DNA of 14,246 nt from Candidatus Alloscillospira gallinarum (GCA_904420055.1 CAJFTV010000147.1:1-14246); one strand, 5' to 3'. Positions 1 to 6,833 are shown, counted from the stretch's first letter. Numbers and translations: made by a program. The notes: generated by a model not told the origin, from the letters alone.

Positions 1-7
1 GCGGAAA

Positions 8-205
8 ATGAAAGGGAAGAACACCTTAATAATTGCAGGAGTTATTATTTACATAGCCATGTCCGGAATAGATAGATTTGTAGTTAGTGTTCCGAACATT
101 ATAGATATCCCTCTTGCGGTATTGGGTATAGTGCTGGTTTTGAAGGGGCATTTAGCAAAAAAAGGAACGGCTAAATGCCGTTCCTTTTTTACATATTACG
201 TTTAA
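8..205 (+). CDS. Possible small two-span membrane protein (doubtful)
   Basis: A 65-residue ORF of unknown function. Residues 7-22 and 30-47 are hydrophobic and look like two membrane spans, ending in a short basic stretch (K47, H49, K52, K53). That pattern is common in small Clostridial membrane proteins. Two points count against the annotated end. The last 15 codons run through the terminator hairpin at 157-190, with the stop beyond it, and the tail has no membrane or helix character. The frame is also open to the left edge and no clear ribosome binding site precedes the ATG, so the true start may lie outside the window. Either the gene really overlaps its terminator, or a frameshift near the A7 run at 157-163 has removed an earlier stop; a +1 shift would stop at the TAG at 153-155. 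No function can be assigned. Confidence 0.4.
   Translation: MKGKNTLIIAGVIIYIAMSGIDRFVVSVPNIIDIPLAVLGIVLVLKGHLAKKGTAKCRSFFTYYV
157..190. terminator. Bidirectional intrinsic terminator between small ORF and etfA
   Basis: A perfect 7-bp stem GGAACGG/CCGTTCC (164-170 and 178-184) with a 7-nt loop is flanked by seven A on the left and six T on the right. It therefore has a U-tract in either direction. It lies 18 bases after the etfA stop on the minus strand and is the natural end of the bcd-etfBA transcript. It overlaps a second, mutually exclusive 10-bp inverted repeat (147-156 with 170-179). Confidence 0.8.
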
Positions 206-207
206 AC

Positions 208-1389
208 TTACTCGCCAAGAACCTCAAGAAGTGTGGGGATAACCTTGTAGAGGTCACCTACGATACCGTAATCTGCGACCTCGAAGATGGGAGCATTCTC
301 ATCTTTGTTGATTGCAACGATAGTCTTGGAGGTCTGCATACCTGCCAGGTGCTGGATTGCGCCGGAGATGCCGCAGGCGATGTAGAGCTCAGGCTTTACG
401 GTTGTACCTGTCTGTCCAACCTGGTGGCTGTGGTCAATCCAGCCGTTGTCAACAGCGGCACGGGAAGCGCCGACAACGCCGCCCAGCTTGTCTGCCAGCT
501 TCTTAATGAGCTCAAAGCCCTCGGGCTTGCCAAGGCCATTACCGCCGGAGACGATAATCTTGGCGTCGGTGAGGGAAACCTGCTCTGTGAGACCCTTTAC
601 AACCTCAAGAACCTGCATGCGGATATCTCCGTCTGCAAATTTAACATCGAGGTTTACAAGCTCTCCGCGGCGTCCGGAAACGCGCTCCGGCTTTGTCATA
701 ACGCCGGGACGAACTGTGGACATCTGGGGACGGTGTCTCGGGCAGAGAATTGTAGCCATCAGGTTACCGCCGAATGCGGGACGAGTCTGCATGAGCTTCT
801 TGTCCTCGGGGTCAATCTCCAGCTTTGTGCAGTCGGCTGTGAGGCCGGTGCCGCAGTGAACAGCGAGGCAGGGACCAAGGTCACGGCCGATATGGGTTGC
901 ACCAAGGAGAACAATTTCAGGCTTATACTTTACAATAGCCTCGTAAATTACCTTGGTATATGCGTCTGTGTTGTACGTTTTGAGCTCGGGAGCGCTGGCG
1001 TAGTAAACAACGTCTGCGCCGTACTCGTAAAGTTCGGCAACCAGCTCATCTACTTTGTCGCCGCAGAGCACTGCGCACAGGCGGCAGCCAATCTCATCAG
1101 CGAGTCTGCGGCCTTCGCCCAGAAGCTCAATTGCAACGCCCATGAGCTTGTTATCACGCTGCTCAGCGAATACCCATACGTCGTGGTAAAGTGTGATGTC
1201 AACGCCCTTGTTGCCGTCATCAATCTTCTCGATGGCATCAAAGGGGCAGTTCTCAATACAATTGCCGCAGTTTGTGCAGGCGGGGCCGATATCGGCAATT
1301 TTGCCCTGCATGGTTATAGCGTCAAAGGGGCAGTTTTTAAGGCACTTCTGACAACCTTTACATTTTTCAGCAATAATTCTTACAGCCAT
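208..1389 (-). CDS. etfA: Electron transfer flavoprotein alpha subunit with N-terminal 2x[4Fe-4S] ferredoxin domain
   Basis: The large ETF subunit, 393 residues, which binds FAD and passes electrons to the acyl-CoA dehydrogenase. The first 55 residues form a bacterial ferredoxin domain with two complete CX2CX2CX3CP motifs (C10, C13, C16, C20 and C38, C41, C44, C48), each followed by FDAI. The ETF alpha N-domain follows from about residue 65. The C-terminal FAD domain lies at about 305-380, beginning GASRAAVDNGW and including the HQVGQTG and IACGISGAIQH segments. Ordinary EtfA is roughly 320-340 residues, so the extra length is the ferredoxin module, as in the CarE and LctC type ETFs of Acetobacterium. 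The gene lies 23 bases after etfB and is the last in the operon. A GGGAG ribosome binding site sits 11 bases before the ATG, slightly far. Direct ferredoxin docking or electron storage is inference. Confidence 0.95.
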   Translation of the reverse strand: MAVRIIAEKCKGCQKCLKNCPFDAITMQGKIADIGPACTNCGNCIENCPFDAIEKIDDGNKGVDITLYHDVWVFAEQRDNKLMGVAIELLGEGRRLADEIGCRLCAVLCGDKVDELVAELYEYGADVVYYASAPELKTYNTDAYTKVIYEAIVKYKPEIVLLGATHIGRDLGPCLAVHCGTGLTADCTKLEIDPEDKKLMQTRPAFGGNLMATILCPRHRPQMSTVRPGVMTKPERVSGRRGELVNLDVKFADGDIRMQVLEVVKGLTEQVSLTDAKIIVSGGNGLGKPEGFELIKKLADKLGGVVGASRAAVDNGWIDHSHQVGQTGTTVKPELYIACGISGAIQHLAGMQTSKTIVAINKDENAPIFEVADYGIVGDLYKVIPTLLEVLGE

Positions 1390-1412
1390 TTATGTCACTT
1401 CTCCCTTCTAAA

Positions 1413-2201
1413 TTACAGAATGTGCTTCTCAGTGAGCTTTGTAACGAGGCTGTTTACCATTTCGGAAACAGTACCTGTCAGCATTTCGCCCTTGCCCTTC
1501 GGGGGAGGAGTGAAGCTCTTGAACACCTGTGTGGGGCTGGCCTTGAGACCGCAGTCGTTAGGGTCGAGGTTTACGTCGTTCTCGTTCCAGATTGTAATCT
1601 CTTTCTCATATGCCTCAACAATGCCGCCAATGGTCATGTAGCGGGGCTCATTGAGCTCCTTAACAGCGGTGAGAACGCAGGGAGTTTTGCACTCGATTAC
1701 CTCATAGCCGTCCTCAAGCTGACGCTCGACAACGATAGAGCCCTCTTTAAGCTCACGGATTTTCTGCACGTATGTGACAACGGGCAGACCGAGACGGCGG
1801 GCGGTCTGGGGACCAACCTGGGCGGTGTCACCGTCGATAGCCTGACGACCGGCAAAGATTACGTCGTAGTCGCCCATTTTGCGGATACCAGCAGCGATTG
1901 TGGTTGAGGTTGCGCAGGTATCGGCACCACCGAATGCACGGCTGGACAGGAGATAAGCGTCGTCAGCGCCCATAGCAAGGCACTCTCTGAGCATATAACA
2001 TGCCTGGGGGGGACCCATGGAGATAACTGATACTACAGTGTCAGGGTTCTTATCCTTTACCTGAAGAGCGGCCTCAAGAGCATTTGCATCGTCAGGGTTT
2101 AAGATGGAGGGAACTCCGTCACGGATAAGCGTACCCTTTACAGGGTCAATTTTTACTTCGTTTGTATCTGGTACCTGTTTTGCACAGACAATAATTCTCA
2201 T
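1413..2201 (-). CDS. etfB: Electron transfer flavoprotein beta subunit
   Basis: The small ETF subunit, 262 residues, the usual length for EtfB. It begins MRIIVCAKQVPDTNEVKID, typical of the family, followed by an NPDDANALEAAL segment. The nucleotide-binding motif AGRQAIDGDTAQVGPQ is present near residues 117-132. This form is typical of ETFs from anaerobes that carry a bifurcating FAD in the beta subunit and oxidise NADH. The subunit pairs with the downstream etfA product and accepts hydride from NADH, sending one electron to ferredoxin or flavodoxin and the other toward the dehydrogenase. That role is inferred from family and context. It starts 19 bases after the acyl-CoA dehydrogenase stop, with an AAAGGAG ribosome binding site close before the ATG, so the genes are co-transcribed. 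Confidence 0.95.
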   Translation of the reverse strand: MRIIVCAKQVPDTNEVKIDPVKGTLIRDGVPSILNPDDANALEAALQVKDKNPDTVVSVISMGPPQACYMLRECLAMGADDAYLLSSRAFGGADTCATSTTIAAGIRKMGDYDVIFAGRQAIDGDTAQVGPQTARRLGLPVVTYVQKIRELKEGSIVVERQLEDGYEVIECKTPCVLTAVKELNEPRYMTIGGIVEAYEKEITIWNENDVNLDPNDCGLKASPTQVFKSFTPPPKGKGEMLTGTVSEMVNSLVTKLTEKHIL

Positions 2202-2220
2202 TGTAAAAAACGCTCCTTTC

Positions 2221-3363
2221 TTACTTCAGCAGGTTGCCGGAGATAACCATCTGCTGAACCTGAGAGGTTCCCTCGAAGATGGTGAATACGCGGCAGTCGC
2301 GGTACATGCGCTCGACCTTGTAATCTTTAATATAGCCGTAGCCGCCGTGAATCTGAACAGCCTTGCCGGCGATTTCGTTACATACCTCTGAAGCGAAGTA
2401 CTTGGCCATTGAGCAGTACATGGAGGCGTCCTTATCGCCCTTATCCTTGAGTACAGCTGCGTTGTAAGCGAGCTCTCTCGCAGCGGCCAGCTTTGCTGCC
2501 ATGTCGGCAATCATGAAGCTGATGCCCTGGAACTTGGCGATGGGCTTACCAAACTGCTTTCTCTCTTTTGCGTACTTAATGGACTCCTCAAGGCATGCCT
2601 GAGCAACGCCGATAGACTGGGCTGAAACGCCGAGACGGCCGCCGTCAAGCGTCTTCATTGCGTTGATGAAGCCGCGGTCTTTCTCGCCGAGCATGTCGCT
2701 CTTGTGAACGCGGACGTCTTCAAGAACGATATCGCTGGTGGCGCAGCCGATAAGACCCATCTTGTTTTCGGGCTTACCGCAGGATACGCCGGGAGCATGC
2801 ATGTCAACAAGGAAAGCTGAAATGCCGCGTGAGCCCTTTGCATTTTTGTCAGTCTTTGCATATATAACTGCGTAGTCAGACAGGGGAGCGAGGGTAATGA
2901 AGGTCTTACGGCCGTTGATTATGTAGTAGTCGCCGTCCTCAACAGCAGTTGTAGTTGTTCCGCCTGCGTCAGAACCGGCGCCGGGCTCAGTGAGGCCGAA
3001 GCAGAGAACTTTCTCGCCGGTGATGCTGGGCTTTAAGTATTTCTCAACCTGCTCAGGTGTAGCGGACATAACAAGGGGACCGCCGCCCAGTGAGTTGGGA
3101 GAGTTGACGTAAAGGCTTGCCACGGGGCTGACTCTGGCAAACTCCTCAACCATTATGACATAAGAGAGTGTGTCACAGCCGCTTCCGCCGTACTCCTTGG
3201 GTATCTTGATGCCATAGAAACCGGCCTTTGCCATCTTGTCCAGAATTTCCTGAGGGAAAACGCCGGACTCTTCGACTTCATCAAGAATTTCTTTCGTCAG
3301 CTCTTTCTCCGCGAAATCACGGCAGAGTTTCCGAATAAGCTCATGCTTTTCAGATAAAATCAT
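2221..3363 (-). CDS. bcd: Acyl-CoA dehydrogenase (butyryl-CoA dehydrogenase/enoyl-CoA reductase type)
   Basis: A flavoprotein of 380 residues, the normal length for short-chain acyl-CoA dehydrogenases. The FAD/substrate signature CFGLTEPGAGSDAGG is at 121-135. The C-terminal helical domain carries ERKQFGKPIAKFQG, then QIHGGYGYIKDYKVERMYRD, then FEGTSQVQ with the catalytic base E364 in the place used by butyryl-CoA dehydrogenases. In anaerobes such enzymes with bifurcating EtfAB reduce crotonyl-, acryloyl- or caffeoyl-CoA with NADH while reducing ferredoxin. The gene leads a bcd-etfB-etfA operon that lacks thiolase, crotonase or hydroxyacyl-CoA dehydrogenase genes, so butyrate synthesis is not shown here and the substrate is open. 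An AGGAGGAAGG ribosome binding site fixes the start. A LuxR-type gene is divergent and may control it. The symbol reflects the family, not a proven substrate. Confidence 0.9.
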   Translation of the reverse strand: MILSEKHELIRKLCRDFAEKELTKEILDEVEESGVFPQEILDKMAKAGFYGIKIPKEYGGSGCDTLSYVIMVEEFARVSPVASLYVNSPNSLGGGPLVMSATPEQVEKYLKPSITGEKVLCFGLTEPGAGSDAGGTTTTAVEDGDYYIINGRKTFITLAPLSDYAVIYAKTDKNAKGSRGISAFLVDMHAPGVSCGKPENKMGLIGCATSDIVLEDVRVHKSDMLGEKDRGFINAMKTLDGGRLGVSAQSIGVAQACLEESIKYAKERKQFGKPIAKFQGISFMIADMAAKLAAARELAYNAAVLKDKGDKDASMYCSMAKYFASEVCNEIAGKAVQIHGGYGYIKDYKVERMYRDCRVFTIFEGTSQVQQMVISGNLLK

Positions 3364-3434
3364 GTATCCTTCCTCCTGTAAAATTTTCTTGCAATTGTTT
3401 AATCAAACAGATGATGACATAGATTAACATTTAT

Positions 3435-3440
3435 ATTATA
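3435..3440 (-). promoter_or_regulatory. Possible -10 box for the bcd-etfBA operon
   Basis: On the minus strand this reads TATAAT, a perfect -10 hexamer, about 70 bases before the bcd ATG. The matching -35 region is poor (ATTCAT at 17-bp spacing), which would fit a promoter needing an activator. A small dyad TGTTT-aatc-AAACA at 3396-3409 falls in the resulting 5' leader. Confidence 0.4.
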
Positions 3441-3490
3441 AGGCTTTTAAAAAAATAATGAATTCCTTTGTTTAATACTTTTTTTTGCAA

Positions 3491-3537
3491 AAATTCCTGT
3501 TTTGTGCTGAATTGCTATTGCAAAACTACAGGAATTT
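3491..3537. repeat. Long imperfect inverted repeat in the bcd/luxR intergenic region
   Basis: The left arm AAATTCCTGTTTTG (3491-3504) pairs with the right arm CAAAACTACAGGAATTT (3521-3537), all 14 left-arm bases matching with a 3-base bulge in the right arm. The 16-base spacer is AT-rich. It lies upstream of the luxR gene and about 130 bases upstream of bcd, so it could be an operator for a dimeric regulator or a hairpin in the luxR leader. There is no T-tract right after it, so it is not a standard terminator. Confidence 0.55.
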
Positions 3538-3558
3538 GTGTATATTTATTTTGCAGAA

Positions 3559-3576
3559 GTAAAATAATTATTTTAC
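3559..3576. promoter_or_regulatory. 18-bp perfect palindrome, candidate operator
   Basis: GTAAAATAATTATTTTAC is its own reverse complement. It lies 41 bases before the luxR-type start codon and 195 bases before bcd. Its length and symmetry suit a dimeric regulator, and autoregulation by the adjacent LuxR-type protein is the simplest guess. The high AT content of the region weakens the case, although an 18-bp perfect dyad is unlikely by chance at any given position. Confidence 0.5.
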
Positions 3577-3617
3577 GAATTGTTAAGTTTTTTACTAATT
3601 TAAGGGGTTTTGCTTTT

Positions 3618-4391
3618 ATGAGTTCCGCATTATTTGATTATGAGTGGCAGTTTCTTATCCAGATGATAACAAGAATAACCTACTGCGAGACGTATAACGA
3701 GGCAAGTGAGACGCTTTTACGGCAGCTCCGCACGCTCATACCATACAGCTCTGCCGTAATATTCCGAACCAGCCGAAAAGACGGCCAGGCAAACGTGAGT
3801 AACCCCATATCTGTTGACCCGCCGAATACAAAGGTTGACCACATAACATTTATGAACGGCGAGTATCCCAGGTGGTCAAACTACATCATGTCCCCCTACA
3901 GCATGGTGTTCCGCCAGTCGGATATTATTGCCCCGGCAAAGTGGGAGACAACGAGGGTTTACCACGACATATGGAAACCGAAAAATATCTTTTGGGGTCT
4001 TTTCATGTCAGTGGTTTCAAACGACCACCCGCTTATAATGGTATGCCTCAACAGGGAGAAGAAGGACGAAGATTTTTCTGCCCGTGACATGTATCTTATG
4101 AACACGCTTAAAGACCCGCTTGAGAGAAAGTTTTATCAGCTTTTGGAGGAGGAACAGCGCATCGGTCCAAACTCGCCTCCGGGTAAGCTCAGCCGTACAG
4201 CGGCATCTTACGGCCTTACAAAAAGAGAGACGGAAATTGTCTATCTTGTGTGCGGCGGCAAGAGCAGCGAGGATATTTGCAGCCAGCTATATATAACGCC
4301 GGCAACCCTCAGCAAGCACCTTTCCAATATCTACGCTAAAACGAAGGTAAGAAACCGCACGCAGCTTTTTGGGCTTTTCCATGAACTTTGA
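3618..4391 (+). CDS. LuxR-family helix-turn-helix transcriptional regulator
   Basis: A protein of 257 residues. The C-terminal part, about 200-257, is a clear LuxR/GerE-type DNA-binding domain: LTKRETEIVYLVCGGKSSEDI, then the recognition helix region TPATLSKHLSNIYAKTKVRNR. The N-terminal 165 residues show no receiver aspartate pattern. They look like a GAF-like ligand sensor (IPYSSAVIFR near 40-50, then FWGLFMSVVSND near 130), though that assignment is tentative. The start at 3618 is preferred over an in-frame ATG 50 codons upstream, because it has AAGGGG 10 bases before it and the upstream stretch is Cys- and Phe-rich non-coding-like sequence containing the inverted repeats. It is divergent from bcd-etfBA, which suggests it controls that operon in response to a small molecule, possibly an acyl-CoA or its acid. 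That is inference. Confidence 0.85.
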   Translation: MSSALFDYEWQFLIQMITRITYCETYNEASETLLRQLRTLIPYSSAVIFRTSRKDGQANVSNPISVDPPNTKVDHITFMNGEYPRWSNYIMSPYSMVFRQSDIIAPAKWETTRVYHDIWKPKNIFWGLFMSVVSNDHPLIMVCLNREKKDEDFSARDMYLMNTLKDPLERKFYQLLEEEQRIGPNSPPGKLSRTAASYGLTKRETEIVYLVCGGKSSEDICSQLYITPATLSKHLSNIYAKTKVRNRTQLFGLFHEL

Positions 4392-4486
4392 TTATTATTT
4401 TCATTTTTACAGCGTTCTATTTTATCGAAGCAGTACTTTAAAACGGTAATAAAAATGGCCTGACAAGTAGAATATATGTGAGTTAT

Positions 4487-4520
4487 TTTCCGGGGATTTT
4501 CGCAGTAAAATCCCCGGAAA
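4487..4520 (+). terminator. Intrinsic terminator after the LuxR-type gene
   Basis: A perfect 14-bp stem, TTTCCGGGGATTTT (4487-4500) with AAAATCCCCGGAAA (4507-4520), has the 6-base loop CGCAGT and is followed by TATTTTTATA. It lies 95 bases after the luxR-type stop and separates this unit from the MATE gene. The 95 bases between hold no gene that I can see. Confidence 0.85.
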
Positions 4521-4573
4521 TATTTTTATACAAAATTAATGCGAAAAATCAATATCTTTTTCCAATTTTAATA

Positions 4574-4602
4574 TTGACAAATATACAGCGTGTGACTATT
4601 AT
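4574..4602 (+). promoter_or_regulatory. Sigma-A-type promoter of the MATE gene
   Basis: A perfect -35 TTGACA (4574-4579) is followed by a 17-base spacer and the -10 TATTAT (4597-4602). Transcription would start near 4609, giving a leader of about 56 bases before the GTG start at 4665. Confidence 0.75.
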
Positions 4603-4664
4603 CTCCCTTGTGACAAAAACAGGCATATACGCAATCAAATTTATTTGAAAGGAAGGGCCTACAG

Positions 4665-6059
4665 GTGGAGGGTGAAAATAAAATAACCCAGGGGATAATC
4701 TGGAAGCAGATCCTCGTGTTTTTCTTTCCCATACTTCTGGGAACATTTTTCCAGCAGCTTTACAACACAGCTGACGCCATGATAGTGGGACAATTTGTGG
4801 GTAAAAATGCGCTGGCCTCCGTTGGAGGTGCCACAAGTACAATTGTAAATCTGCTTGTGGGCTTTTTTGTGGGTATTGCATCAGGGGCAACGGTAATAAT
4901 CTCTCAGTTTTATGGAGCGGGAAAAAAGAGAGAAACAGGTCTTGCTGTTCACACGTCTGTGGCGCTGGGAATTGTGGGCGGTGCTGTGCTCATGGTGGCG
5001 GGGCTTGTATTCTCGCCGGCTGTGCTGCGCGCCATGGATACGCCGCAGGAGGTCATGGGAGATGCCGTCACATATATCAGCATTTATTTCAGCGGTATGA
5101 TTTTTAATCTTCTATATAACATGGGAGCAGGTATTCTGCGTGCCATTGGTGACTCAAAACGCCCGCTTTATTACCTTATTACATGTACTATGGTCAACAT
5201 TGTGCTTGATTTGCTGCTGGTAGCAGTATTTCATATGGGGGTAGCCGGCGCAGGAATTGCTACGGTGTTTTCTCAGGTGATAAGCGCCGTGCTTGTAATT
5301 ATTAGGCTTATAAAAAGTGACGAGTGTTATAAATTGAAAGTTAAGGAAGTTAGGTTTACCGGATACATTTTGAAAAATATCATAAGAATAGGACTGCCTA
5401 CAGGACTTCAGTCCGTGATGTACAATCTTTCAAACATATTTGTGCAGGCAGCAGTTAATTCTTTTGGCGTAAGTATCATGGCAGCATGGACGGCTTATGG
5501 AAAGATAGACGGACTGTTCTGGATGATAATGACTGCCTATGGTACGGCAATTACGACTTTTGCCGGACAGAATTTTGGCGCTGCGAGGTACGACAGAATT
5601 CGCGGCAGTGTTCGTGCATGCCTTGTTATGGCCTTTGTGACGGCAGTTGTTTTAAGCGGTGCGCTTCTGCTTTTAAGCGGCAATGTTTTCCGGTTATTCA
5701 GCAATGAAGCAGAGGTGATTACTGAGGGAATTGACATGATGCGTTCTCTTGTGCCGTTCTATTTCACATATGTGTGTGTGGAAATCTTATCAGGTGCTAT
5801 GCGGGGGACTGGAGATTCTTTTATTCCCATGCTTCTCACGGCATTGGGAGTTTGTGTGCTAAGAATCGTCTGGGTACAGACAATGATACATGTCTGGAAT
5901 GACATGCATACAGTGACATTCAGCTATGTGCTCACATGGTCTGTCACATCTGTCATGTTTATTGTTTACTATCTGCAAGGCGGGTGGCTGCGGCGGCAGA
6001 TACGCCGGTCCGGTATGCCGCCGGAGGTAAGGGAAAAGCGGCAGAAGGTGAGCTGCTGA
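4665..6059 (+). CDS. MATE family efflux transporter
   Basis: A multidrug and toxic compound extrusion transporter, 464 residues, the usual length. It is predicted to have 12 membrane segments in two related halves and to export cationic drugs or metabolites using Na+ or H+ gradients. The N-terminus (ITQGIIWKQILVFFFPILLG, then FFQQLYNTADAMIVGQFVG) is the family's typical first helix and loop. The second half repeats this with IGLPTGLQSVMYNLSNIFVQ near 245-265. The start is GTG, with AAAGGAAGG 9 bases upstream. The gene has its own promoter and is convergent with the small minus-strand gene that follows. The substrate cannot be read from the sequence. Confidence 0.93.
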   Translation: MEGENKITQGIIWKQILVFFFPILLGTFFQQLYNTADAMIVGQFVGKNALASVGGATSTIVNLLVGFFVGIASGATVIISQFYGAGKKRETGLAVHTSVALGIVGGAVLMVAGLVFSPAVLRAMDTPQEVMGDAVTYISIYFSGMIFNLLYNMGAGILRAIGDSKRPLYYLITCTMVNIVLDLLLVAVFHMGVAGAGIATVFSQVISAVLVIIRLIKSDECYKLKVKEVRFTGYILKNIIRIGLPTGLQSVMYNLSNIFVQAAVNSFGVSIMAAWTAYGKIDGLFWMIMTAYGTAITTFAGQNFGAARYDRIRGSVRACLVMAFVTAVVLSGALLLLSGNVFRLFSNEAEVITEGIDMMRSLVPFYFTYVCVEILSGAMRGTGDSFIPMLLTALGVCVLRIVWVQTMIHVWNDMHTVTFSYVLTWSVTSVMFIVYYLQGGWLRRQIRRSGMPPEVREKRQKVSC

Positions 6060-6084
6060 ACAGATTTGCGCATAAAATAAGAGG

Positions 6085-6134
6085 AAAAAAATATTGCCGC
6101 ATTGACTGATGTTTAAAACTCAGTCAATGCGGCA
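6085..6134 (-). terminator. Intrinsic terminator for the DUF2383-like gene
   Basis: A perfect 15-bp stem, TGCCGCATTGACTGA (6095-6109) with its complement (6120-6134), has a 10-base loop. On the minus strand it is followed by AT and then seven U (6091-6085), so it ends transcription of the gene at 6201-6635. On the plus strand it lacks a T-tract, so it may slow but not fully stop transcription from the MATE gene. Confidence 0.85.
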
Positions 6135-6200
6135 GTGTTGCAGGCAGCCTTTGTCCTATATGAAAACTGGACATATCCTGTCATATAAGTGGAGTACATC

Positions 6201-6635
6201 TTACAGGTATACAGACATGTCTGATACAAGCTTTTTTTCCATGTCAATCAGGCGCTTGGCCACCCGCTTTGCGCCGGCGTCAGCTCCGCTGTATTCGTTT
6301 AAGGCCTTGTTTATGGATTTAATTCCCATATTGCAGCCGTCTGTTATAACTCCGGCTACGGTGCTGTCCCCGGGGTTCATAGCGACCGAAAAATTTGTTT
6401 TAACCCAGGTAATGCCCTTTGCTACGGCTCCCGGTTCACCGGGTTTTTCGTTGAGGCCCTTTAAAAGAGCGTCGGCCTCGTTGCCAAGTGTGATATGGTT
6501 TGATTTGCTGTCGGAAAGCGTGTATTTCATTCGCGGGTCGTTTACTAATGGGAGTGCCTCGTCGATGGCTTCAAGACCCATTTTTGCACCGCGGCTGCAG
6601 TCGGCCAGAAGTTTTACAGTATCGTTAACAGACAT
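6201..6635 (-). CDS. Small helical protein resembling the DUF2383 / PA2169-type four-helix-bundle family
   Basis: A 144-residue soluble protein, almost entirely helical by eye, with no signal peptide or membrane span. Helical stretches lie at about 5-28 (LLADCSRGAKMGLEAIDEAL), 35-61, 70-86, 92-115 (DGCNMGIKSINKALNEY) and 120-142. The spacing of the two internally similar helices, each with an acidic or Cys residue before a G-x-x-x-A/I-x-x-x-A/L pattern, recalls DUF2383 proteins with a ferritin-like fold. I do not see the paired ExxH metal ligands of true ferritins, so metal binding is not claimed. The start is fixed by AAAGGAG 7 bases before the ATG. It is a single-gene unit with its own terminator. 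Family assignment is moderate and function is unknown; related proteins are often stress-linked. Confidence 0.75.
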   Translation of the reverse strand: MSVNDTVKLLADCSRGAKMGLEAIDEALPLVNDPRMKYTLSDSKSNHITLGNEADALLKGLNEKPGEPGAVAKGITWVKTNFSVAMNPGDSTVAGVITDGCNMGIKSINKALNEYSGADAGAKRVAKRLIDMEKKLVSDMSVYL

Positions 6636-6708
6636 TTTAAATTCTCCTTTATCGTTTTATCTGCAATATAAGCTGCCTTATGTGGGGATAGTGTCGTGGT
6701 ACACGGAT

Positions 6709-6731
6709 ATATCTGCACCCCATACAGATAT
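6709..6731. repeat. Short inverted repeat upstream of the DUF2383-like gene
   Basis: ATATCTG (6709-6715) and CAGATAT (6725-6731) are separated by 9 bases. It lies about 75 bases upstream of the minus-strand start at 6635, where a promoter for that gene would be expected, and could be an operator. It is short, so support is weak. The remaining intergenic sequence from 6636 to 6800 shows no gene. Confidence 0.3.
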
Positions 6732-6802
6732 GCAGGCGTATAAAGCAGTTTTGGTTACTGATTATTGTGCCCGTTTCGGATTGAAATAAAACCGGTTAAG
6801 CT

Positions 6803-6832
6803 GTTATTTTTCTTGTTTATCAGGAAAATAAC
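6803..6832. repeat. Inverted repeat just upstream of the alaX-asnS promoter
   Basis: GTTATTTT (6803-6810) is complementary to AAAATAAC (6825-6832), with a 14-base spacer, and ends one base before the -35 hexamer at 6834. Its position suits an activator or repressor site for the downstream operon. Confidence 0.35.
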
Positions 6833-6833
6833 C

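Noticed and set aside
175..1641. Long plus-strand ORF (488 codons) opposite etfA and etfB
   Set aside because: It is antisense to two strongly supported genes, crosses their boundary, has no ribosome binding site, and gives a Cys/Ala/Leu-rich sequence with no family features. It is a codon-usage shadow.
2221..3363. Part of a classical butyrate synthesis cluster
   Set aside because: There are no thiolase, crotonase or 3-hydroxybutyryl-CoA dehydrogenase genes on either side; the operon ends at the terminator after etfA and the regulator lies at the other end.
3468..3617. 50-codon N-terminal extension of the LuxR-type regulator
   Set aside because: It has no ribosome binding site, encodes an atypical Cys/Phe-rich stretch and overlaps the inverted repeats. 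The start at 3618 has AAGGGG well placed.
6109..6789. Plus-strand ORF of 226 codons
   Set aside because: It covers the DUF2383-like gene in antisense and starts inside that gene's terminator. The minus-strand gene has a proper ribosome binding site and a plausible fold.
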